A stretch of 64,000 nucleotides of DNA from Paraburkholderia dinghuensis (GTDB lineage Bacteria; Pseudomonadota; Gammaproteobacteria; Burkholderiales; Burkholderiaceae), in NCBI RefSeq assembly GCF_003837865.1, contig NZ_RQIS01000011.1:199755-263754 (forward strand), given 5' to 3'. A model generated the notes under the pieces. It was not told the DNA's origin and did no database searches. It saw only the letters and a list, made by a program, of their open reading frames with translations. The position numbers were made by a program, and so were the translations under genes. How positions within the stretch are numbered: position 1 is the stretch's first letter; each line of letters opens with the position of its first letter. Shown here piece by piece: positions 1 through 7,236 of the stretch.

Positions 1-1884
1 GCGAGTCTCGCCGTGGTCTTTGGTGCCGGCGATCAAAGCGGCGGCCTGTGGCTGAGCGTGGCGGGCGGGAAACTCAACGGGGAAGCGGGGGGCGTCGAAG
101 GCATGGCCGCGGCGACCCACCTCGTCGTGTTATCCGACGATGTAGCCGGTTTCGCTATCGTCGAACGCGATTCGCCAGGTGTGTCACATGAGCTAACGCC
201 AGGACTCGCGGTGCCCTCATTCGCACGTGTCAGGTTCGACGATGTCCCGGCGACGCTAATTCCGCTACCGGATCAGGCACGCCGCGACGTCGAACTGCTG
301 AGTCGTCTGTGCTTGCTGGCACGCGCTTTGGGCGCGGCTGAGCGAGGGTTTGAGCTGGCCGTCGACCATGCAAAACAGCGGCACCAGTTCGGCCAGCCGA
401 TCGGCCGCTTCCAGGCGATCCAGCACAAGCTTGCCGACGCCCTGACGGAACTCGATGGCTCGCGCCTGACGCTTGCGCACGCGAGTGAGGCGTTCGATCT
501 GGGAGTCGACCACTGGCGTTACTTCGCGTGCGCCGCATTTGCCTACGCCAGCCCGGCGCTGCGCCAGGTCACCCTGGAAACGCATCATGTGCTGGGGGCG
601 ATCGGCTACGCCGAGGAACATGAAGCACCGCGCCATTTCCGGCGTGCGCACGCCGACTTGATCCGCCACGGCGGTGTGCGTAGTGCACGTGCCGAACTGG
701 CTGAAGCGTTGATCGACGCAGGTGGCGTGCTGCCCGAATACGATCTGGGGAGCACGGGCAATGCGTTCCGCGCGGAAGTGCGGGCATGGCTGAACGAGCA
801 CTGGGTTAAGCCGCGCGCCGCGTCTGGTGCGGCAGATGTCGTGATAGGCGCTTTCGATCCAGAATACGCGCGGGGGCTCGGTGAGAAGGGCTGGAATGCG
901 CTCAGCTGGCCGGTGGAATTTGGCGGCCAGGCCAGAACGCCGTTGGAACAACTCGCCTTTGTCGAGGAAACGCAGCTTGCCGGTGCGCCGTCGAGCCGTG
1001 GCGCGATTCAGGCGCACGCGCTGATGCAGTTCGGCAGCGAGGCGCAGAGGAGCGAGTTCCTGCCGCGTATCGCGAGCGGCGAGGTGACGTTCTGTCTCGG
1101 CTATAGCGAGCCGGAATCGGGTTCGGACCTGGCTTCGCTTAAGACCACGGCGTTGCGTGACGGCGACGAGTGGGTCATTAACGGCCAGAAGCTATGGACG
1201 ACTGGTGCGGAATACGCCGACTACATGTGGCTCGCCGCGCGTACCGATCCTGACGCCAAATCCAAGCACGCGGGAATCAGCGTGTTCATCGTGCCGATGA
1301 ACACGCCGGGCATCACGATCAGGCCTTCGATGGCGATGTACGGGCACACGTTCTGTACCGAATTCCTCGATAACGTTCGTGTTCCCGCGAGTGCGCTGGT
1401 CGGCGAGGTCAACCAGGGTTGGGCGATTATCACGTCGGCGTTGGCGACGGAACGGATCTCGATGGGCGGCTTTGTCGCCACGGTGCGCGCGGCGTTCGAA
1501 AAGATGCTGGCTGAGGTGCGGGCTTCCACGCGCTTGGCCGGCGACGCTACAGTGCGCGAGCGAATCGGCACGCTGGCGGCGGAGATTGAAGTTGCCCGTC
1601 AACTGCTCACGCGCAGCGCGCGGCTGGCCGAGGCGGGTGTGCAGGTCACGTTCGAAGCGGGCATGAGCAAGATTTTCAGCGGCGAATTGATGCAGCGCGT
1701 AGGCGAGGCAGCGCTCGATATTTTCGGAAGCGACGCGTCGCTTTCGACCGGCTCGGTTGGTGCAGTCGCGCAGGGCCGGCTTGAGCACCTGCTGCGTCAC
1801 TCGATCATGATCGTCGTCGGTGGCGGGACAAACGAAATACAGCGCACGCTGATCGCTCAGCGTGGCCTCGGATTGCCGCGTTGA
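1..1884 (+). CDS. fused beta-alpha acyl-CoA dehydrogenase, 5' partial
   Basis: The reading frame is open from the first base, so the true start lies upstream; about 627 codons are visible. Residues 1-245 are the C-terminal part of one acyl-CoA dehydrogenase (FGQPIGRFQAIQHKLAD, then GAIGYAEEHEAPRHFRRAH). Residues 250-627 form a complete second one (N-terminal helices, YSEPESGSDLASL flavin/substrate loop, GQKLWTTGAEYAD, C-terminal GGGTNEIQR). The usual MCAD-type glutamate before GGT is glycine; a glutamate in TERISMGG (codon 484) sits where isovaleryl-CoA dehydrogenase has its base. Such fusions of a non-catalytic and a catalytic subunit are known in steroid side-chain enzymes of the FadE34 type. 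It should oxidise a bulky acyl-CoA and pass electrons to ETF. Confidence 0.88.
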   Translation, partial: ASLAVVFGAGDQSGGLWLSVAGGKLNGEAGGVEGMAAATHLVVLSDDVAGFAIVERDSPGVSHELTPGLAVPSFARVRFDDVPATLIPLPDQARRDVELLSRLCLLARALGAAERGFELAVDHAKQRHQFGQPIGRFQAIQHKLADALTELDGSRLTLAHASEAFDLGVDHWRYFACAAFAYASPALRQVTLETHHVLGAIGYAEEHEAPRHFRRAHADLIRHGGVRSARAELAEALIDAGGVLPEYDLGSTGNAFRAEVRAWLNEHWVKPRAASGAADVVIGAFDPEYARGLGEKGWNALSWPVEFGGQARTPLEQLAFVEETQLAGAPSSRGAIQAHALMQFGSEAQRSEFLPRIASGEVTFCLGYSEPESGSDLASLKTTALRDGDEWVINGQKLWTTGAEYADYMWLAARTDPDAKSKHAGISVFIVPMNTPGITIRPSMAMYGHTFCTEFLDNVRVPASALVGEVNQGWAIITSALATERISMGGFVATVRAAFEKMLAEVRASTRLAGDATVRERIGTLAAEIEVARQLLTRSARLAEAGVQVTFEAGMSKIFSGELMQRVGEAALDIFGSDASLSTGSVGAVAQGRLEHLLRHSIMIVVGGGTNEIQRTLIAQRGLGLPR

Positions 1885-1983
1885 GGCGTGCTTTGTCGCT
1901 GTTACGCAGGCGGGCGGCGGCGGACGATTCGGGGTGTCGGGGTGTCGTCGTGCAGCCGCCCAAAAAGCGCTTGCAAACAATAA

Positions 1984-2001
1984 TAATGATATATAGGATT
2001 A
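1984..2001 (+). promoter_or_regulatory. TAATGAT-N7-ATTA element, site 1
   Basis: Perfect match to the 18-bp element found nine times in this window. It lies in the 342-bp gap between the fused acyl-CoA dehydrogenase and the DUF1329 gene, about 225 bp before the latter's start. No gene is seen in the gap. An operator or promoter role is inferred from repetition and position only. Confidence 0.5.
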
Positions 2002-2226
2002 AGGCGGCGGGAAGTTGGCCATGCTGAATGGTCGGCGAGTGTCCGGAAGGGTCGACATGTCTTGGGGTTTGCCCTCTGTTCGCTTCGATACGTGGCCGCC
2101 GGAAGTTCGTATGCGTCGACGTTCCGGCGTACCGGGTGATGGCAGCGGGTTTCGTCGCTGAGGTGATTCTGCTGTTCGGCGAAATCCTTAGCGCGGCCGA
2201 AACATCAAAAAAGATTGGAGACAGGT

Positions 2227-3594
2227 ATGAATGTTCTGAAAGCAGGAATACTGGCGTGCACGCTCGCAGTCGGTTCCTACAGCTGTTTCGCGGCAGTATC
2301 GGCGGATGAAGCGAAGGCGCTTGGCACTACGCTCACGCCGGTTGGCGCGATCAAGGCGGCCAACGCAGACGGCACGATTCCGGAGTGGACAGGTGGGCTG
2401 ACCACACCGCCGGCAGGGTATACACCGAAGCTCGCGCCTGGTGCATACATCGATCCGTTCAAGGGGGACAAGCCGGTCCTGCGCATCGATAGCAAGAACA
2501 TGGCGCAGTATGCCGACAAGCTTAGCGCCGGGACCAAGGAGCTGCTCAAGCGCAATCCGGACTATTACCTGGACATCTATCCGACGCATCGGACGGCGGC
2601 GTACCCGGAAGCGGTCTATGCGGGCACGAAGCGCAACGCAACTGAATGCAAGACGTTGCAAGGTGGCGTCACGCTGGATCCGGTGTGCCGCGGTGGTGTG
2701 GCTTTCCCGATTCCGAAGACCGGCAATGAAGTCATGTGGAATCTGCTTACAGCTTATACGCCACCCGTCAGGTCACATAACGCGCGCTCGTACGTCGTGG
2801 ATACCGCTGGGCATCCTTACGTGGCCAACGAACTCGACTCCTATACCGAGACGACGTTCTATATGGCAGAGGGCCGGTCAAACCCGCAGAAATATTATCA
2901 GCTCTACATCGTGACGCAGAATCCGGCGCGCGAGCGAGGAGGCATGCTTGGATACTCGGACTACCTGGACCCGGTCAAGCAGCCGCGTCAGGCGTGGCAG
3001 TTCGATCCGGGTCAGCGGCGGGTCAAGCTTGCCCCGACCTTCGCGTATGACACGCCGAGCTCGCAGACGGGCGGCACTACCTTCTTCGATGAGGCGTTCC
3101 TGTTCAGCGGAGCGATGGACCGTTTCGACTTCAAGCTGATCGGCAAGAAGGAGATGTACATCCCGTACAACAACTACAAGCTGGCGATGCAGTGCGTCGG
3201 CGAGAACCAGGCCCTGAAGGCCCACACGCTGGACCCGGCGTGCGAGCGCTGGGAATTGCACCGTGTCTGGGTTGTCGAGGCAACGCTGAAGCCGGGAATG
3301 CGGCATGCGTACAGCAAGCGGGTGTTTTATCTCGATGAGGATGCGCCGGCAAGCGGTATGGAGGACACCTACGACGGCGGCGGGAATCTCTACAAGGCGC
3401 TGTATACGCTCGAGTTCCAGGTGTACGACGCCGCTACTCCCTATGCTGCAATCTTCTCCGCGTTTGACTTCACGAAGGGCAATTATTCGCTGCAGTCCAT
3501 TCTCGGACCGACGGGCTATTACAACTTCCATATCAAGGTTCCGGGAGAGCGTGAGTTGACGCCCGAAGCACTGGCCGGCAGCGGCAATGATTGA
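2227..3594 (+). CDS. DUF1329 family envelope protein
   Basis: A 455-residue protein of the DUF1329 family (often named outer membrane lipoprotein-sorting-like). The ATG at 2227 is preferred over the in-frame TTG at 2215 because GGAG and AGG lie just before it. Residues 1-23 are a signal peptide ending near CFA-AVSADEA. The mature start with LTPVGAIKAANADGTIPEWTGGL is typical of the family, as are the aromatic-rich strands and the C-terminal YNFHIKVPGERELTPE region. It probably works in the periplasm with the DUF1302 barrel and RND transporter downstream, in handling hydrophobic molecules. The role is inferred from recurrent gene association; the biochemical function is not established. Confidence 0.85.
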   Translation: MNVLKAGILACTLAVGSYSCFAAVSADEAKALGTTLTPVGAIKAANADGTIPEWTGGLTTPPAGYTPKLAPGAYIDPFKGDKPVLRIDSKNMAQYADKLSAGTKELLKRNPDYYLDIYPTHRTAAYPEAVYAGTKRNATECKTLQGGVTLDPVCRGGVAFPIPKTGNEVMWNLLTAYTPPVRSHNARSYVVDTAGHPYVANELDSYTETTFYMAEGRSNPQKYYQLYIVTQNPARERGGMLGYSDYLDPVKQPRQAWQFDPGQRRVKLAPTFAYDTPSSQTGGTTFFDEAFLFSGAMDRFDFKLIGKKEMYIPYNNYKLAMQCVGENQALKAHTLDPACERWELHRVWVVEATLKPGMRHAYSKRVFYLDEDAPASGMEDTYDGGGNLYKALYTLEFQVYDAATPYAAIFSAFDFTKGNYSLQSILGPTGYYNFHIKVPGERELTPEALAGSGND

Positions 3595-3699
3595 AGCCCG
3601 GCGCGAATGTTTTTCGATTCATTGCGGTGTCGAGCGCGCGAACAGCTTTGATTGAAATTGAGCAGAGGGGGGCTCACTGAGCCTTCTCAGACTGCCGAC

Positions 3700-3726
3700 A
3701 AAGCCCAAGGTCCAGCCTTGGGCTTT
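3700..3726 (+). terminator. stem-loop after DUF1329 gene
   Basis: An 11-bp perfect stem (AAAGCCCAAGG / CCTTGGGCTTT) with a 5-base loop lies about 105 bp after the DUF1329 stop. The following T-run is weak (gctattta), so termination may be partial. It separates DUF1329 from the rest of the envelope genes. Confidence 0.6.
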
Positions 3727-3734
3727 GCTATTTA

Positions 3735-4035
3735 ATGGACGTCATGCCGAAGAAGCTGACACCCACCCGGCACGAACTCGAGATAGCGACACTCGAGGAA
3801 CTCGCGTCGAAGGAGCACGCATTGCACCAGATCGAGGGGCGGAGGATTTCGAATTGATCCGCGCGAAGATGGAGCACCGGTACTGCGCGGACAAAGACCG
3901 CCCGCCGCTTGATCCGGTGGTGTGCAAGCTGCTGTTCATCGGCTATCTGTGCGCGGCGCAAGGAGACGGTAGAGCGCGGTTTCGCCAACGCTGACGCCGG
4001 TCAATTCCGTTCGCGTGCGGTGGGACACCTCTAGC
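3735..4035 (+). pseudogene. IS1182-family transposase remnant
   Basis: Three pieces of an IS1182-type transposase are visible in different frames. From 3735 one frame reads PKKLTPTRHELEIATLEELASKE and stops; a second frame reads FELIRAKMEHRYC and then RPPLDPVVCKLLFIGYL, which is the N-terminal domain; at about 3957 the frame shifts again to RRKETVERGFANA, which matches the C-terminal region of the family. The whole catalytic middle (over 1 kb in intact members) is missing. It is a dead scar within what otherwise looks like one envelope operon. Family assignment is from memory of the motifs. Confidence 0.75.
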
Positions 4036-4097
4036 CTGCGCCTGAAAAGCAATAAAACCACGCTTTCGAAAAAACGTGGGGTTGGTCACCAATCTGC

Positions 4098-4122
4098 GGA
4101 GGCTCATTGAGCCTCCTTTTTT
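4098..4122 (+). terminator. rho-independent terminator
   Basis: A 9-bp stem GGAGGCTCA / TGAGCCTCC around a single T is followed directly by six Ts. It lies at the right edge of the transposase remnant and may be the element's own terminator or an older operon terminator. A shorter copy of the same palindrome core (GGCTCA-C-TGAGCC) occurs at about 3671-3683 on the other side of the remnant. Confidence 0.65.
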
Positions 4123-4271
4123 ATTGCTGTGCGATTGGATCCTGTCGTGTGCTGCTTCGCGCTTCGCATCTAACAGTCCACGGCGCCGCTTGCAAGAGGC
4201 ATTAGCGGTACGTTGGGTAGATGAGTCGATCTTCTGGTTTTCCCCAGCGTCGTTTGCCTTGACCAAAGTGT

Positions 4272-4289
4272 TAATAATATAGATCATTA
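4272..4289 (-). promoter_or_regulatory. TAATGAT-N7-ATTA element, site 2
   Basis: Perfect match to the element read on the minus strand, 110 bp before the DUF1302 start. Together with the terminator at 4098 it suggests that DUF1302-YCF48-RND has its own promoter, separate from DUF1329. Confidence 0.5.
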
Positions 4290-4399
4290 GGACGGAAAAT
4301 GACGAAGCCCTGAAGTGCTCCTCTTTGCCGCCAGACCGGGCGAGCACATCGGCCCAGACCGTTCGCCGCACCAACAATAACTCCAGGAGACTAGGGAAC

Positions 4400-6073
4400 A
4401 TGGCATTCCAGCGATACAGAGGTGGTTCGTTTCACGAGGCCCGATTTGCGTTGAAGGCATCCGTCGTCGCAATTTCGGTACTCCTCACACAGGGTTCCGC
4501 AAGCGCGATGTCGTTCGATACGGGATTGCCCGACCTGAGCGTCGACTGGACCAACACGTTCGGCTATACAGGCGGTGTCCGGACGCAAGCGCAGCGTGAC
4601 TACATCACCAACTCCGTGGCGGGAGGCGGCAATTTGAAGTTCGGCCAGGGTGACATCAATACCAGCCGCTTCTCTCTGCTTTCGGAATTGGTTGTGAAAT
4701 ACCAGAACAACTACGGATTCCGCATCAGCGGTGATGGCTGGTACGATCCCGCGTACAGTTCGTTGACGGCGGAGGTCAGTCCGTTCCTCGGCGCGAGCGG
4801 CTATGCAAACAACAGGTTCAGCAGCTATACGCAGCGATACTACAGAGGACCGGCGGGTGAGCTTCTCGATGCTTACGCGTTCGGCAAGTTCTTTGCCGGG
4901 GAAGTGCCGATCAACGTGAAGGTCGGCCGCCACACAGAGTATTGGGGCGAAGCGGTTTTCTCCAATACCTACGCAGTGTCCGATTCGCAGTCACCTGTTG
5001 ACCTCATCAAGGGTAGCTCGAACCCAGGTGCGGAAATCAAGACACTGTTTCTGCCTTTGAACCAGATTTCGCTGCAATCGCAAATCACGCCTACAGTTTC
5101 GGTGGGCGGACAATATTTCCTTGAGTGGGCGCCGACACGTTTGCCAGCAGGCGGTACGTACTTCGGCCCTGCGGACATGCTATTCCAGGGTCCGAATCAA
5201 TTTCCGATTCCAGGGACAGGCGGCTTTACTGTTCCGCGTACGGGCGACCTCGAGCCGAAGAACGTAGGCAATTTCGGCCTGAACGTTCAGTGGAAGGTCG
5301 AGCCGCTTCAGACGAAGTTCGGCTTCTACTATCGCAAGTTCGATGACTACACGCCGTGGACGGCTCCCCAGGTCACCCTGAATCCGGCGCTGCTTGCGAT
5401 GGGGATTGTGGTGCCCAATGGTGCTCGCCTCGCGTATGCCACCGATACGCAACTCTTCGGTGTCACAGCGGCACGCGATATCGCAGGTGCAAGCGTGGGT
5501 GCCGAATTCTCGTTCCGCAAGAACACGGCGCTCTCGTCATCGGGTATCAGCCTGGTGAACAATCAGGGCGCTTCGGGGAATACCCTGAACGGAGTACTGA
5601 ACGCGATCTGGCTGCTCGACAAAACTCGCTTCTACGATACGGGTACTTCCATTCTGGAATTCACGTACAACCACCTGAATTCCGTCACCAACAATGTGTC
5701 CGAATTCAATGGTCAGGCCTATGGCGCGTGTACGAACAAGTGGAACGGCTGCGCAACGCGGGACTTTGTAGGCGTGACGTATCAGTTCACACCGCAATGG
5801 TTGCAGGTCTTCCCCTCGGTCGATATCAGCACGCCGCTGTTCCTGAACTACGGCCTGTACGGCAATGCGGCAAATAACGCGGGCGGTTTCCAGGGTTCCC
5901 TTACCTACTCAGCAGGGGTCGACTTCACGTATCGTGGCAAGTACGATCTCACACTGAGTTACGAAGGCTTCTACAACCGGACGCACAACACCCCCGCGGG
6001 TGTAGTTGCCAACGGTAGCGACGCCCTCAACGATAAGGGCTGGTTCTTTGTGACTTTCAAGGCTGGCTTCTAA
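4400..6073 (+). CDS. DUF1302 family outer-membrane barrel protein
   Basis: A 557-residue DUF1302 protein. The ATG at 4400 follows an AGGAG at 4384-4389; an upstream in-frame ATG at 4325 would add a tail without a signal. Residues 1-37 form a signal peptide (hydrophobic VVAISVLLTQG, cleavage near SASA-MSF). The body consists of alternating-residue beta strands with many Tyr/Phe/Asn turns, and the chain ends in phenylalanine (WFFVTFKAGF), the usual outer-membrane barrel sorting signal. In many proteobacteria that eat hydrophobic substrates this family is encoded next to DUF1329. A substrate channel or exporter role is inferred. Confidence 0.85.
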   Translation: MAFQRYRGGSFHEARFALKASVVAISVLLTQGSASAMSFDTGLPDLSVDWTNTFGYTGGVRTQAQRDYITNSVAGGGNLKFGQGDINTSRFSLLSELVVKYQNNYGFRISGDGWYDPAYSSLTAEVSPFLGASGYANNRFSSYTQRYYRGPAGELLDAYAFGKFFAGEVPINVKVGRHTEYWGEAVFSNTYAVSDSQSPVDLIKGSSNPGAEIKTLFLPLNQISLQSQITPTVSVGGQYFLEWAPTRLPAGGTYFGPADMLFQGPNQFPIPGTGGFTVPRTGDLEPKNVGNFGLNVQWKVEPLQTKFGFYYRKFDDYTPWTAPQVTLNPALLAMGIVVPNGARLAYATDTQLFGVTAARDIAGASVGAEFSFRKNTALSSSGISLVNNQGASGNTLNGVLNAIWLLDKTRFYDTGTSILEFTYNHLNSVTNNVSEFNGQAYGACTNKWNGCATRDFVGVTYQFTPQWLQVFPSVDISTPLFLNYGLYGNAANNAGGFQGSLTYSAGVDFTYRGKYDLTLSYEGFYNRTHNTPAGVVANGSDALNDKGWFFVTFKAGF

Positions 6074-6107
6074 CGCCAGCACAGGCGACGATAGAACGGA
6101 GACGGGT

Positions 6108-7181
6108 ATGAGAACTGCGCGTGCATGGCTTGGCGTGATGTGTGTATTAGGGATTGCTGTCAACGCTACGGCAATGCCCGCGCAATTCGAGGATCCGCTC
6201 CATCAGCCGGCGCAGATAACGCCGATGTCGCTGCACTCGCCCGTTCTTGCAATCGCGCAAGCTGGAACCGGGGTTGTCGCCGTCGGTCAACGTGGACACA
6301 TTCTGCGCAAATCATCGCCTACTGCGACGTGGGTTCAGGTAGCGGTGCCGGTCTCGAGCGATCTTGTGGCGGTGTCGTTTCCGTCGCCGGATCACGGTTG
6401 GGCGGTCGGGCACGATGGCGTCGTGCTGTCGAGCAGCGACGGTGGACAAAGCTGGCAGCGTCGCCTCGACGGCCATACGGCCTGGCAGGCTGCGGTTTCG
6501 TACTACGAAGGTCGCGCGGCCAAGGGCGACGAGGCGGCTGCGCGTCAACTCAATTATTTGAAAAAGGTGGCGGCTCAAGCGCCCGCATGGCCGTTCCTCG
6601 ACGTCTGGTTCAGGAACGATAGGGATGGATATCTGGTGGGTGCGTTCGGACTGATCCTGCACACGACGGATGCGGGCAACAGTTGGACGCCGATAATGGA
6701 TTTGACCGACAACGCGAAGCGGCTCCACCTGTACGCGGTCCGCGGACACGGAGATGACGTGTTCATTGCCGGCGAACAGGGAATCGTACTGCGGCTCGAC
6801 GCCGCCACGGGCCGCTTTGTAGCCGTCCCCTTGCCGTATAAGGGATCGCTCTTCGGCGTGGCGGTGCAAGCGAACCGAGTCGTCGTCTACGGTCTCGGCG
6901 GCCATGTTCTGTTGAGCGACGATCACGGCGCCACATGGCATGTGCTGGAGACCGGCACGACGCAGTCTTTCGTTGGCTCGGCCGAGCGGCCCGACGGCGC
7001 TCTGCTGCTAGTCTCGCAAGGCGGCAAGATCATGCAGTTGCCCGCGAATGCTACGCAGCTGTCCGCGAGCGGGCAGGCAATAGCAGGTGAGGTGTTCGGC
7101 ATTGCGCCGGAGGGCGACAACGGTGTTGTTGTCGCAACGTCGACCGGCCCGAAGCTGGTGCGACTGGGTGGCGCGCACTGA
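6108..7181 (+). CDS. YCF48/HCF136-like beta-propeller protein, exported
   Basis: A 357-residue protein with signal peptide (residues 1-23, ending NATA-MPA) and GGAG ribosome site at 6097. Repeats of the BNR/YCF48 type are visible: GWAVGHDGVVLSSSDGGQSW, GYLVGAFGLILHTTDAGNSW, VFIAGEQGIVLRL, VVVYGLGGHVLLSDDHGATW. These predict a periplasmic beta-propeller. Homologues lie between DUF1302 and RND genes in other Proteobacteria; the plant relative HCF136 is a photosystem assembly factor, which suggests an assembly or scaffold role here. It is 34 bp after DUF1302 and 55 bp before the RND gene, so it is cotranscribed. Confidence 0.82.
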   Translation: MRTARAWLGVMCVLGIAVNATAMPAQFEDPLHQPAQITPMSLHSPVLAIAQAGTGVVAVGQRGHILRKSSPTATWVQVAVPVSSDLVAVSFPSPDHGWAVGHDGVVLSSSDGGQSWQRRLDGHTAWQAAVSYYEGRAAKGDEAAARQLNYLKKVAAQAPAWPFLDVWFRNDRDGYLVGAFGLILHTTDAGNSWTPIMDLTDNAKRLHLYAVRGHGDDVFIAGEQGIVLRLDAATGRFVAVPLPYKGSLFGVAVQANRVVVYGLGGHVLLSDDHGATWHVLETGTTQSFVGSAERPDGALLLVSQGGKIMQLPANATQLSASGQAIAGEVFGIAPEGDNGVVVATSTGPKLVRLGGAH

Positions 7182-7236
7182 GACTCTGAGCGCTGCCCCC
7201 GAACGCTGTTACCCGCGATATCGAAAGGATTTGATT

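Noticed and set aside
2028..2309. Possible small gene before DUF1329
   Set aside because: It overlaps the DUF1329 signal-peptide region in another frame and has no ribosome site or family; the gap is better read as promoter with an element.
3725..3994. 89-residue intact protein
   Set aside because: The middle matches an IS1182 transposase but the front and tail come from frame-shifted parts; it is debris, not a gene.
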